Source of the DNA: Riptortus pedestris
Taxonomy: Eukaryota > Arthropoda > Insecta > Hemiptera > Alydidae
DNA: 64,000 nt
Reading direction: 5' to 3'
NCBI GenBank assembly: GCA_019009955.1
Contig: CM032231.1
Coordinates: 38,368,001-38,432,000, forward strand
Positions within the stretch are counted from its first letter, which is position 1. The number at the start of each line of letters is the position of its first letter. Shown here one piece after another: positions 1 through 10,699 of this stretch. Made by a program: the position numbers and the translations under genes. A model generated the notes under the pieces. The model was not told where the DNA came from and ran no database searches. It saw nothing but the letters and a program-made list of their open reading frames with translations.

Positions 1-1855
1 AAGGAGCTTGCTTTGTTATTGTTATATCGCTACCTTTATCAATTTTAGTTATGTTTTATTTAAAGTAGAATATAACATAATGGAAATTACATATATATTT
101 GAAAGTTTCATATGAACCCCATATAAAATTTTAATTCTATGCTTGTATTTTAGACCAAAGTAATTAAAGTAATGAATAGGAATATAAGATTTTCCTCTTT
201 TGCAGAATATAATTTATTACAAATATTTCTAATTTTCACACATAAGCAAAAATAAGAAGGATTCTGCTAAAAATAAATTATTTTCTTTTATCACTGAAAT
301 ATAAAAATTCAAAAAAATATTTCAATAAAATAAATCAACTTGAATTTGTTTTAGTATGGCACACTAAATTTAATGTATTTGCTGAACCTTTGTTAGTTCT
401 GAGTACAGTGAGTACTCATATTATGCAGACACACATTAGTCAGAATATAAACCTATGCCAGCCCATTTAGAAACAAAAATAATCATTAATTTGTTTATTC
501 TTGAAATGCTAATAGTGTACAATTTTTGATAAATGCTCACAAAATTATTTGTTAAGAGGTACATTGTGATAATATACAATAAATTTATTGCTAAGGTTCT
601 CGAGTTCTATTTTTTTTTTGCTTGTCACCTAATGATTCCTGGACAACAAATACTTCTAAGAATGCCATCTCGTGTAATACCTTATGCATGGGGTGCATAC
701 GGCTCATAACTGATAAATCTCACGCAGGGATAATGCAAGCTAAACAGATTTCTCACTTGAAGGAATGTGTCATACTAGCCACAGTTGACATTGTCAGCCA
801 CATTGTAATCTCCATTTCGTTTTTCTAAAACCCTATATTAACCTCAGGACTTGAGCTGGACATGAGATGTTTAGTGACATATCAGCATTAAGAAGTTTCC
901 AAGAACAGAGGGTTTACCAAAGGATGAAACATCAAAACTACAAATAACTCAGTAGTTTTTCATATTAGAGACACATATATTGAACAATTATATTTGTTGA
1001 CACATGTGTTGAACAGTACATTCAACAATAAAAATGCAAATAACCCGGTCAGTATTTAAAAAGACTCAAGGGCAACTGCTGGTTAATTATCCCCCAAAAG
1101 GTTTCTTAAAATAGGTCCAATATTTTCAATTACGCCAAAAACTTCCTTCGTACTTGGATGGCAACTGAAAAATGTGGTCACCCTAAGCATGTTAAGATGG
1201 GAAGACTTCAGCATAAGTGAGTAGTGATTAGAAGAAAAAGGAACCCCTTGATGAGGAATTATAGTCCACGAGAGCGAATGACTAAAACCTCTAATAAAGG
1301 TGCTTGCATCAGCAGATTTGCCTCTGTCACAATGACATGCTGATGATGTCACCCACCCCCTTCTATTGTCTATTTATCTTGTAATAAGAAACATATTGAC
1401 AGCTAATCTTATGTGCTATTTAACCAATCTGACAAGATTTTATTTATAGCAACAGACCCTTCATGTCAGTCCAGGTCTGTACTTTTTATGGTTAAGTACT
1501 ATGAACAACATAAAGAGATTTTGTAGGTTTACAGTCATCTGGGACTTTGCTTATATAATAAAAACAGTAATGGTCCTTAAATTGAAAATTGGGGACCAGG
1601 GAAAGTAATTGTTTACCATCCTGAAACAGTTTTATATCCTGCTAGCTAAGGTACCCAGTTTTGCTCAGGAAATTATTTGAGAGTGAATGATGATGGTAAT
1701 TTTTTTTCAATGTTACACCTACACGTCGTCTGGGCGTATTGTTTTCCTGTAACGGTCAGGTAGGGGACTTATAGATTAGAAATTTTAGTTTTGAAGAATA
1801 AATGATAATAAAAACCTCTTCACTGTTTGACAAAACATGAATAATTTAAATCATA
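1..1855. other. AT-rich intergenic DNA, no gene seen
   Basis: No open frame here has a recognisable domain, and the short frames (for example 622-828 plus and 1083-1352 minus) look random. No tRNA, no repeat shared with the rest of the window and no convincing splice-site pair was found. Confidence 0.5.
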
Positions 1856-2045
1856 ACAATGGATAGTATTTATTATAATTAAATATCATCTATAATGTAA
1901 ATATTTCCTGTCACAAACCAAACCGAGCGTACATATATACATAATAGTTAATGTGAGTAGAAAGCAAAATAAAAATTTGACAGGAAATAACAGAACAATT
2001 CCCTGTCCTGCTTAAGTGTTATCAACATTGCTTTAATAAAATTAC
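1856..2045 (+). repeat. Dispersed unclassified repeat, copy 1
   Basis: This roughly 190-bp block recurs in direct orientation at 54344-54540. Both copies contain ATTTATTATAATTAAAT, a TATTTCCTGTCA core, GAGTAGAAA, CAGGAAAT and a final CCTGCTT-AGTGTTA-CAACATTGCTTTA. The copies differ by many substitutions and a 25-bp length difference, so both are old. There is no coding capacity. The class is unknown. Confidence 0.6.
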
Positions 2046-2565
2046 TTTTCCAAAACATTAAAACTTTCGAATTTTCTAGTAATTTACATTCCTATATGGG
2101 TCATTCCATGTCAAATCAGCCACAAAAAAATAATTTTGACACCCATCATTTCAAATTTTGTTGAAACTTATTTTGGGTGTTCTATTCATTGATTTGAGAA
2201 TTAATACCAAATATTTTTGATATATCTTTAACCGTTTGGATTTTATGGTCTCTTAAAGTTTTGAGATTTTTGTGTTGTTTATCGATAGGGAACAGTAAAA
2301 TTAATTTGTTTTGAATTCATTAATAATTTATAACATTTTTATTTATGAACCAATTTTGATGAAATTTTTTGTTTGTATTCACAAATATATTTAAAAACAA
2401 TAACAAAATAAACAAAGGTACCAAGTAAGTATTTGTGACCAGAAAAAAATTACAAAGTTTCTATTTGAGTTTTTCTGAAAGCAAATACATAGTTTCACGT
2501 TAAATTGAGTATCTCCAAAAGGGAAAAGGACAATCATGGAAATCTTTTTTTGTTTTGGTTCTAAG
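2046..2565. other. AT-rich DNA between repeats, no gene seen
   Basis: No open frame or known motif. The segment GGTCATTCCATGTCAAATC near 2100 looks like part of a dispersed repeat, but no second copy was found in the window. Confidence 0.4.
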
Positions 2566-3653
2566 ACATGTGATCTACCACCTAAAGTAATAAAATGAAT
2601 GGTTATTTGACTCCTTCATTGTTCATTCCAAGTTTAAAATAAATATTTATAAAAATTTGGAAATTTATATGAATTAAAAGAAAATGATAAATAAAGGTAA
2701 CTAAAAAGATAGTTACATTACACAGGTTTATTTTAATGAAATACAGTTTATATAATAGGATTCATCAGTCTAAAATATACTTTGATATGTACAATTCTTA
2801 CCCCTAAAATGTTTCTCATAAAATATTCAAATAGTTTCTGTCACAATGTTCTTTACAATTTTAAAATATTGTTTAATTTTGTTTCAACACTGGGAATACA
2901 TTGTTGTGAAAACTGGTATGTTCTTTCTGTCATTGTTTCTGGAGATTCCACAGTCATAATAATATGAAGAATGGGTACAGCACAGGTATTCTCCTTTTTA
3001 GGCCAAGGAAATGATACTGAAGGACCTTGGCGATGAAGGAACTGTACAGTGACATCTTGTTCTTCGGTGTTCACTTCACTCATCGTACCAAAGTACCACA
3101 ATCTGTCATGTTCATGAACATACTGGGCTTAAATCTTCCAATGTAACTTACAGTTTGGTTGCTTGTTAATTAAATTAAACGTGAGGACTGCTTTTTCATC
3201 AATGGCAATTCTTCGAGCCTCACTGGTTCCTGAGTCATCTATTGGCTGAATGTTGTGAAATGATATTGTCCCTGGAAGAGTTTGAACATCTTCGAAGTGA
3301 CCTTCCAAAGCAGGGCGAATTAATTCAATTGTTTCTTTAGATGTGAGGAAAAAACAGACTTTTTCTATTCTGGTTTTGCAAAAGCCAAACAGGTCAGTCA
3401 CTGATATTATTTCGTTTTCTAAGGGTCTTTTCAAACTTTCCTGAAAGTGAACTGATGAATCCAATAATGTAAAATGTATTTCATTTAGAATAAACCTGTG
3501 TAATGTAACTATCTTTTTAGTTACCTTTATTTGTCATTTTCTTTTAATTCATGTAAATTTCCAAATTTTTATAAATATTATTTTAAACTTGGAATAAACA
3601 ATGAGGAGTCAAATAACCATTCATTTTATTACTTTAGGTGGTAGATCACATGT
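2566..3653. mobile_element. DNA transposon-like element with about 200-bp inverted terminal repeats
   Basis: The left arm (2566-2770) and right arm (3451-3653) are reverse complements with only scattered differences. They share ACATGTGATCTACCACCTA at the outer end, a long stretch around AACTTGG-ATAA, and GTAACTATCTTTTTAGTTAC. The match stops abruptly outside ACATGT at both ends. The 680-bp interior, and part of the right arm, read as a decayed coding region on the minus strand. I did not identify a target duplication. The superfamily is unknown; a foldback-type relic or a pair of inverted insertions would look similar. Confidence 0.7.
2853..3464 (-). pseudogene. Decayed coding remnant inside the inverted-repeat element
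   Basis: Two open segments (3464-3132 and 3128-2853) lie in the same minus frame, separated by one in-frame TAA at 3129-3131. Upstream the reading includes TDLFGFCKTRIEK and ARRIAIDEKAVLTFN. Downstream it includes LWYFGTMSEVN, DVTVQFLHRQGPSVSF and PWPKKENTCAVPI. From memory, a W-Y-G...V-F-H-GP-S-F-WP...D-C-VP pattern is common at the C-terminus of uncharacterised transposon-associated proteins in arthropods and cnidarians. I cannot name the family. A splice-acceptor-like TTCACTTTCAG lies inside the right arm, so the frame may be the last exon of a transposon gene. The premature stop and truncation argue against a working host gene. Confidence 0.5.
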
Positions 3654-4550
3654 GTCTGTGTGTGGGAAATAATGTATGTGGGTGGGTAATAATAATGGAC
3701 CTGATATGTAATTTTAGGGAATGCTGCTGTGAAATTGTCTGCCATTCTTAAGTAATTTTATTTCCATTTATATTATTAACTACTTCTTTCTGTTTATGGT
3801 TACGAAAGTGAGAACAAAATATTTCATGAGCAATGTCCCTTATTCCAAATATCCAGTAATATTTCATGATCTATTAAGCACAAAGTCTTTGCTAAACCAG
3901 CATATATTCCAATTACACTCAAATTTCTATCCATAAAACAAATTATATTCTCTAGAAAATCATTTTTTGACAATGAAATAAGACATTTTCTAGCTAAATT
4001 GCATTACTAGTTGGACACTATGCTTCCAGCAAAGATCTGTTAAGAGTCAATTTTTGAAAAAATAGGTAGGAAGGATATAGGCCTGTAATTTTTTATTGTT
4101 TATAACCCCCCCCCCCTCCCAGATATTGATTTTACTTGGGCATGTTTAAGAACTTTAAGAATTTTTTTTTTTTAGGGATAGCATAGTTTTAATTATTTCT
4201 TCCTCTGTCAAATCGTATAAATTAATTTTAATATAGACGGTTGACTATTCTTCATCAGAGAGATCATGACTGTTGATAGTATTTGACCTGCTTGTGGAAA
4301 TTGCTCTTAAGATAACGTAGTGTAGATGAAGTGTACCAGATACATTTCTCTTTGAAGGACCTAACATATTTTACAGGGAATGTCATGAACCCACATTAGC
4401 TCATTTATAATAATAATTTAAGGGAGGCAGTCAAAAAATATATATTTTAACCATCAATCTACTTCTGAAAGAAAATATAATTATAAAATATACACACACA
4501 CTAACAAATGTAAGTATAAATATATTAATCCTTAATTGTTAAATCAATAC
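3654..4550. other. AT-rich DNA downstream of the last visible FUNDC1 exon
   Basis: This stretch should hold the C-terminal FUNDC1 exon if the donor at 4550 is used, but no frame matching the conserved glycine-rich C-terminus was found. It contains a poly-C run near 4108-4117 and otherwise only low-complexity sequence. Confidence 0.4.
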
Positions 4551-4746
4551 CTTTTGTAAGAGTTTAGGACCCTTTGAAGATGCAGTAGCTTCCACGGTGT
4601 CTCCAACCTCATCAACTTTCTTAGAAAGGCGGTCCCAATTCACTTTGACATAGCCATTATGATTTGCCACTTGAAGTAAAATAATGCCACCACCAAGTGC
4701 TACTGCAGCAACTTTTCCAACTTTCATCATCAGATACCCAGTAAGC
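4551..4746 (-). CDS. FUNDC1: FUN14 domain-containing protein (FUNDC1-like), exon 3
   Basis: FUNDC1 proteins are mitochondrial outer-membrane proteins that act as mitophagy receptors and organise ER-mitochondria contacts. This exon follows an acceptor (TTTTATTTTCTAG) at 4747 and completes the split Trp codon of the preceding exon. It reads LTGYLMMKVGKVAAVALGG and then LLQVANHNGYVKVNW, the core of the FUN14 domain: glycine-rich transmembrane helix, then the conserved NxGY-V-(V/I)-W stretch. It ends at codon AAG before a donor-like GTATTG. If that donor is not used, the frame runs three more codons to a TAA at 4539-4541. Human FUNDC1 is 155 residues; the exons seen here give about 133, so a final exon is probably missing. 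Confidence 0.88.
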
Positions 4747-6894
4747 CTAGAAAATAAAAATGTTACTATCTTTAATTTACAAATTACACTTGTTTTGTGA
4801 TTTAAAAAAAAAAAATGTTCTCTACTGAACTCACGCGAATTGGCATGAGTATATAAATTTATGTTCAAATTGTAAAAGTAACGTGATATTATTAACAATA
4901 TAAGGACACGAAAAGGGTGCAGCTTTTTAGTGCATAATAACACACCAATTTATAGATGAAATTAAGTTATCTACATTTTATTGTGATGTGTGCTACCTGA
5001 GATAACATACAAAATGAGGTATTACTCAAATGTTGTTTGTGATAATCCAACATCACAAACATTCTTATTCTGCAAATTTCCCATAACTTTCATGTGTATT
5101 TGTACCTCAGTTCTGAAATTACAAAGCGATTCATGGCATTGAGCCCTCGAAGGGATCACAGTTTGTTAAAATACCCCAAATCACAAGTTTTGGGTGGCTA
5201 AATGCCAGTAGATTTAATATCTCCATAATTACTTGAGGGATAAATGGCAATTGCATTCTTATAAAGGAAGTCAAAAAAGAAATCTTAGTTTATGTAGCAC
5301 GTGTATAACGGAGGATTATTTAGGCTTTTCTTTATGATGCCACCACAATATCTGATTCTAGATTTAGCAGAGACCAATTGAGACAGTCATTTCACATTTA
5401 AAGTGACCAAACAAAGACAAAATAGGAAATAATAATCCTTTCTTGTTTTTGACAACACTTCATAATTTCAAAACAGGTTTAAAAGGCCAAGGCCTGGGTT
5501 ACAATTTGGTGGGGGATCAGCTTATGAATTACCTCCCATGTTATGGTAGTACTGCAGGCCAAAGATCATCTTTATTCAAGTAGTTACTCAATTGCCTTAT
5601 GATTATGAGTGGGCTCCCGGGAATGGACAGGTGCCCATCCTTGAAGCCTGGTAACTACACAACTAAATAAAATTTACAATATCTGGCCTCGAATGAGAGT
5701 ACTCTTGTACACTAGCTAATTAAGCGAGTCACTCAATCGTCCCCACTCCTTATTTTTCATAGTAGAATAAAACAAAATAAAAAAAAAAAAATGTTCTTGT
5801 AATTATTTTTTAATGATAATTAAAATTCATCGTTAATTTTTCTTTAAGCAAACAATTTGGTTGAAACATGTTAAGGCTTCATAAATAGTATGAAATAGAA
5901 AGGACAGTAATCTTGTAAATATCTACATTTTTTTACTTGAAATGAGTCATTATAATTCCTTCTTTTTTTATCTGAAAGTGGTTTCACGAATCATGCACCA
6001 TGAAGCCAGAATGCAATAATCGCAAAACTTATTATAGCAATAGCAGGAAGAGCTCAAAAATTAAACCAAAGGGATAGGATGCAATCATAAAAGAGGCTAG
6101 TGAAAATCCTTTGAGCTGCACAATAAAGCAATACAATAGTCAAGAGTAAAAGTTAATAATTTAAAGAAAATGTTTAAAATTAACTTTATTTAATTGCTAA
6201 GCATTTCTGATGGGACAAACTAATTCAAACTACAAAAAAAAAGTTAGTAAATCATATTAGAAAAGAAAGTTAAAAAGTTGGTTATTATAATAAAAGTGAA
6301 GAATTAACACTTCTTAGGGAAGCATGTATGGAATTGTAGCATTACCATGGTCTATAAAAAATAATTTCTACGATAAATTAGGTTAAAATAATTCTTTCCA
6401 ATAGACAATAAGAGAAAAGTCATGACCAATGGTAGTCATATTATAAATAGATATGAACTCATAGAAAATCTATTGTCTAAAGCGAGTCATGCATTTCCCT
6501 ACTGAATAAAAATATATGATTAATTGCAAAGAAATTTCAAGAGCACCAATGTTCTGATTACAGATCAATGGTAGTTAAAGGTCTTATTATATGTGTAATT
6601 TTAAAAGAATATATTCTGAGACTGCTTTCACCACATGTGAAAGAAACCTTTTTAGACATATACACTTCTAATTCAAAAATTGTCTACACCCATTAGACTC
6701 TATAGGTACAAAAAATGCACATTTTTTTTTTTTGATCAGCTTATTTGCACATTATTAAAATATAGTGATTGCCATTATAGTTACATTTACAATTACAGAG
6801 AGTGTCAATCCCGAATTAGTAACTGACAACATGGTCAAATAGATAACAGAGTAAAATACATGTAAATCTTCTATAAATGTTAACAAGTAATTAC
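4747..6894 (-). other. FUNDC1: Intron of the FUNDC1-like gene
   Basis: This 2.1-kb intron lies between the donor GTAATTAC at 6894 and the acceptor at 4747. The segment about 5590-5760 is less AT-rich than its surroundings, but has no open frame. Nothing else was recognised. Confidence 0.7.
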
Positions 6895-7061
6895 CATCCT
6901 GATGTGCATCCGATGATAAGTTGTTTTGTTGCTGAAGCTTTCCCAACGTCACGAATTACTTTGTCAACGATATTTTTTGCTTCTTTCTCGACCTCTTCCA
7001 TGGTTATTGGTGGATCACTACTACTATAACTACCTCGCTCTGTCACGGTGGGCATATTGTC
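6895..7061 (-). CDS. FUNDC1: FUN14 domain-containing protein (FUNDC1-like), exon 2
   Basis: The exon is bounded by an acceptor (TGTGTATTCATCTCAG, minus strand) and the donor GGATG|GTAATTAC. It encodes an acidic, soluble N-terminal segment (SSSDPPITMEEVEKEAKNIV) and then the start of the FUN14 domain, VGKASATKQLIIGCTSGW, matching the conserved 'SATQQLLIGGxSGW' first membrane segment. The final Trp codon is split TG|G and is completed by exon 3. An internal ATG (7053-7055) could start a shorter protein, but exon 1 at 7877-7912 joins in phase. It lacks a tyrosine-based LIR like the YEVL of human FUNDC1. Confidence 0.85.
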
Positions 7062-7876
7062 CTGAGATGAATACACAAAGATAATTCAAGTAAAAAATGA
7101 CAGAATATAAGAATAAACGTGAATGACTCTTCAAATCCAAAAGTTTAATTTAGACGTGCTTTATCACACAACTACTGTCTGATAAAACTTCAACTCTACA
7201 ATTTTAATTCAAAGGTTTGAAACAACAAAAATTGTTCAATACTTTTGGAGTTCTAATCTAGACAGCTGAGATAAGAAGCCAACGAGGTACTGCTTGTGTA
7301 AACTAAGCATTTAACGAATCAGTTTCCTTAGTATAGTGAAGTATAAATCAGTATTGAGGTAATTATATTCCAACAACTTATCAACATGATATTAAAACTA
7401 TATGTTTCTTTTTGGTTGAGGGAAAGATACAAGACATAAATATAATTATTGGTGTAAATTAAGAGTTCTCGATTCATTAAAAGATAAAATAAAAGTAGTT
7501 AAAGAAATCAATATATGTATTAGTGACGTAAATTTACGTCCTCGTTACGTTGCAAATTTTTTACCATCTGCATATTTGCAATGTTTTAGACAAATCTTTT
7601 GGCTGGTTAACCGCTCATAGAGTACTTCGAAAATGGGTGATATTCTAAATCCACTTAGTGGTAAGTGGCTTAATTTCCCAAGTCAGATTGAAATTTCTAT
7701 AAACTCATGAATATGTACAGAGCTTCAAAGTAATAATACCCTACCAGCTGAGCTATGAGACTACCCAAAGTCCCATATACTTTAGACAAATATCTTAAGT
7801 CAGTACTACTAAATTTATAGAGTATATAATTTATATGAATATTAAAAATTAGATCTGTGACTAATTTCTTTCTTAC
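7062..7876 (-). other. FUNDC1: First intron of the FUNDC1-like gene
   Basis: This 815-bp intron contains a 16-bp perfect palindrome (GACGTAAATTTACGTC, about 7524-7539) and a short tRNA D-arm-like segment on the minus strand near 7740-7770 (TAGCTCAGCTGGTAG). The latter is not complete enough to call. Confidence 0.55.
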
Positions 7877-7912
7877 GTTTCCCAACTCGTAAACAGAAAA
7901 TTCACAATCCAT
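7877..7912 (-). CDS. FUNDC1: Probable first coding exon of the FUNDC1-like gene
   Basis: A twelve-codon exon reads MDCEFSVYELGN and ends at a good donor (AAC|GTAAGAAAG). It ends in phase 0, as required by the exon 2 acceptor (CAG|GAC). The acidic and tyrosine-containing N-terminus fits the cytosolic start of FUNDC1 proteins, where vertebrates carry an LC3-interacting motif. A canonical Tyr-x-x-Leu motif is not present (YELG). The call rests on start codon, donor, phase and position only, so another upstream exon is possible. Confidence 0.6.
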
Positions 7913-8531
7913 TCAGTCTCTTAATTCCTTTCTGCATCTTCTTTTATTTCTTAAATTTAATTTGTTTCCTCGGCTGTTTAGAGTCTGACCCTTTTCGGAA
8001 CCCTTGGGCTTGGCATGTGCATGAAGATGTTTTGACTTTACCCTGCATATGGTCATGCCAAGTAATTAATTACCTTTTCCGTTGGTCACAGCGACCTTTC
8101 TTTTCCATTTTTTTTCTTTCCCAGTGGTTTTCAAATCAGTTCGTTTAATGTGGGTGGTGTACAACATTTTCAATTACTTCCCGCCTTCGGTTTGGACGGT
8201 GTTCCCGAAAGCTTTCATTCGCTTCTCCCTTGGGATGTCAACCAGTCTGGTTCCATTGCTTTTCTACAAAGGTCTCGGTATATCTTTTTTAGTTTTTAGT
8301 TTTAGTATTTTCAAAGTAGGTCTTACTTCCTAAAATATGCGTTTTCAGTAAGCATCTGAATGTGTTCGAGGGGCTGGTTGTTTTCGGAGAATTTCCTATT
8401 TGTATGAAAATTGAATTCTTTTCAATATTTATGGGTGTATAGTATTTCAATCGGACTGTGCGTTCGGTAATATATAATAAAACCGTCATAATCAGGAGTA
8501 ATATGTGTTCCCATTACTTCTACAACATTTT
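7913..8531. other. Upstream region of the FUNDC1-like gene
   Basis: This presumably holds the 5' leader and promoter of the minus-strand gene, but no TATA box or initiator stands out. The plus frame at 8082-8333 is phenylalanine-rich and has no recognisable domain. An imperfect inverted repeat (CTTGGCATG ... CATGCCAAG) spans about 8009-8062. Confidence 0.4.
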
Positions 8532-8685
8532 TAGCAGATTTCCCTTAAGGGAAATCAGCTATTGAGGTCGTACTCATGACGCGAGTTTCGAAAAATTTCT
8601 TCAAATGTCCATCGATCCTACCCAGGAGATGACGAAAATGAGGTCCGTTCAAAATTATATATATATATCTATATATATATATATA

Positions 8686-8719
<34 letters not shown>

Positions 8720-9181
8720 TATATATATTTGTCTGTTAACGCTCTAGCGGTCGCAATTTTTGTTTGATCGTTACCAAACTCGGAATTTAATCGTTTTATG
8801 TAAAAAGGAAGATCAAGTTCGTTAATGGCTAAAATCGGACCAGTGGGAGGGGGGGTTTAGAGGGGGGGATTTTCGAAAATTCGAAATATCTCCGTTACCA
8901 TACGTCGGATCGAAAAATTGTATAGAACCAATCTTATTGCAAATTAAATTTACTATAAATATTGTTATATACATTTATTCTGTATCTTTAATATTAACCG
9001 AGATATTTGGATTTATATTGTGAGTGTGGTCGGGAGTTTCCGCCGAGCGCACTAGCGCTAGTGTGGCCGGTTCACTAACTATTCGTCCTCGTGAGAATAG
9101 GTTATTACTAGGCAGATTTCTCTATTGTAAAACTTCACGTGGGAAATCTGCTTAGTTTACGCAGCCCCTGCGTGACGGACT
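8532..9181 (+). mobile_element. Helentron-like (DINE-1/HINE type) repeat, copy A
   Basis: This copy is complete and serves as the reference. The 5' end is TAGCAGATTTCCC followed by its mirror, making a palindrome around CCCTTAAGGG, then CTATTGAGGTCGTACTCATGAC. Next come a conserved block (CATCGATCCTACCCAG), an (AT)n tract (about 8656-8718), CGCTCTAGCGGTCGC, a G-rich block (AGTGGGAGGGGGGG), and CGTCGGATCGAAAAATTGTA. The 3' end is GGGAAATCTGCTTAGTTTAC, the hairpin ACGCAGCCCCTGCGT, and GACGGAC. The first 12 bases after the leading T (AGCAGATTTCCC) are complementary to the 3' GGGAAATCTGCT. There is no coding capacity. The layout fits non-autonomous Helentrons: sub-terminal inverted repeat, microsatellite, 3' hairpin, insertion at T-T. 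The assignment is inferred. Confidence 0.75.
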
Positions 9182-10046
9182 TTCTAATTCTAGTTGTGGA
9201 TAAATTGAATTATCATGGTAGCTGTTTTGTACATGAATTCGAATAAAACATTTTTTAGTTGATAGACAATCCTACAAAAAAAAAAAAAACTCCACCTCCA
9301 GCAACCTAACTCAGCAGCTACTTATCAATTTTATATACCCATGCTTTCCCCCCTTCTACTGTCCTTGATCGGCGCCCATGCTTAGGGGCTTAAAAGTTTA
9401 ATTCCGTTGAAATGCACTGGAACTACTTTTGAAACAAAGAAGGACAAGAAGATCTCCGACTTCTTCAGAGGCGGACCATTTTAGTATATAACCTAGTGGA
9501 TCAACACGGAATTTTGTACATCATGACTTCAAGACACTTGACAAGGGAAGAAGCAGGGGTAAATATAGTAGCCACTGAATCAGGTTGCTGAAGCTTTAGT
9601 GTTGGGACCTTAAGTGACGAGCCATAAGATATGAAGCATTTGATCAGGCATGTTTAATATTGCTGCTAATACTACGGGGAAAATATAATTTTTTTTTATT
9701 TTCCAAGGTAACTAAGTAATGTATGAAATGTAATTTTAAGTAAAGGGCTCATGAAAGTGCTTTCCTATTAAATGCCTGTACTCCGCCTGGAAATAGATTG
9801 GGTCAGGAGCTAATTAATCGTTAGCTGAATCCTAAAGTCAACTTTTTTTTTTCTTTTTACTGACACCATTTTTGGTTACTGAACGTGTTTTTCTGAGAGG
9901 AAGATTATTGTAGGTTGGGTATTGATAACTTCTAAAGAAACTCCATATGAAGTAACACATGCAGAGATGATTAATAAATATGCTAAAGAAGACCACCGCC
10001 ATCCAGCCCGATTCACGGTTAAAGGAGAAGGGAGCTATCTGTAGAA
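9182..10046. other. Unassigned DNA upstream of the retrotransposon
   Basis: This is less AT-rich than its surroundings between about 9290 and 9620. A short plus-strand reading (ETKKDKKISDFF, about 9433-9468) resembles a PCNA-interacting tail but has no supporting frame. No gene can be supported. Confidence 0.35.
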
Positions 10047-10072
10047 GTAAGCTATCAGAATGACGCTAGATT
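10047..10072 (+). repeat. Left target-site duplication of the R2-like retrotransposon
   Basis: A 26-bp sequence starting GTAAGCTATCAGAATGACG recurs without mismatch at 16300-16325. Just inside the left copy is ACTATATATATAG; just outside the right copy is CCATATCC. The pair delimits one insertion event that includes both ORFs and the nested repeat. Confidence 0.9.
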
Positions 10073-10699
10073 ACTATATATATAGTTGAGTTTTTGCAGC
10101 AAGGTAGTTTTGTACGGGTATGTGTAGACTACATTGTTTCACATCAGTGATCTAAGCGGAAGGAAGCTGAGACTACATTTCCTACAGGGCCAGAACGGCT
10201 CGGTGGATTTTTGCGAAATTTGGAGTGGCGGAGGGGACGAGGCTGACTAGCAGTGCCCTGTAATTTGGTGTAGGGTAGAAGACAGGAAGGTGCGGAATTG
10301 AAGAAGGTAGGTGGATATATCCTATTCCGTATTTGGCAGACTGGTGGAAACGCTTAATCCTGGCTGGGCTAGCCTTATCTCTAGTTCCTAATCCCTAGTG
10401 GCTTACCTCTCAGTCTGTTTATGCTTTAGAGGCTTAGTGTGAATAGTGCGGTTTACTTTAAATATTTTTATGAATGAGTGCGTGTGAGTAATTCCAGGTA
10501 TTCTTTTTTAATATTATTATTATTTTATTTATTTATTTACTTTTTTTTTAACTAATAGTTTATGGTCTGCGGGTCGCACAACCGGGATCTCGGTTTTGTT
10601 CAGTTATTTTGTTTGTTTTTTTTTCTTTCCCAGTGGGCTTGTTGGCACTCTCCATGTACACGGTAGTTTTTCTTTGAGATATCTAATATTTTTAATAAC
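10073..10699 (+). other. 5' UTR of the retrotransposon
   Basis: This begins with a short AT run directly after the target duplication and extends to the ORF1 ATG. The interval includes a GC-richer stretch (10180-10300) with no open frame, and T-rich tracts at 10505-10550 and 10610-10630. An internal promoter is expected for this class but cannot be located by eye. Confidence 0.6.

Noticed and set aside
4020..4250. Possible non-LTR reverse transcriptase relic near the poly-C run
   Set aside because: Only a vague resemblance; no frame with RT motifs could be read.
7735..7775. tRNA-like D-arm sequence (TAGCTCAGCTGGTAG) on the minus strand
   Set aside because: No matching anticodon stem, T-arm or acceptor stem could be built, and no B box follows at the right distance.
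8082..8333. Phenylalanine-rich 83-codon plus frame
   Set aside because: No start context, no domain, no conservation signal; composition fits T-rich non-coding DNA.
8656..8718. CRISPR-like or satellite array
   Set aside because: The repeats are plain AT microsatellites inside Helentron-like copies; no spaced repeats or arrays exist in the window.
9433..9468. PCNA-binding-like peptide KKISDFF
   Set aside because: An isolated short match in a frame that is closed on both sides.
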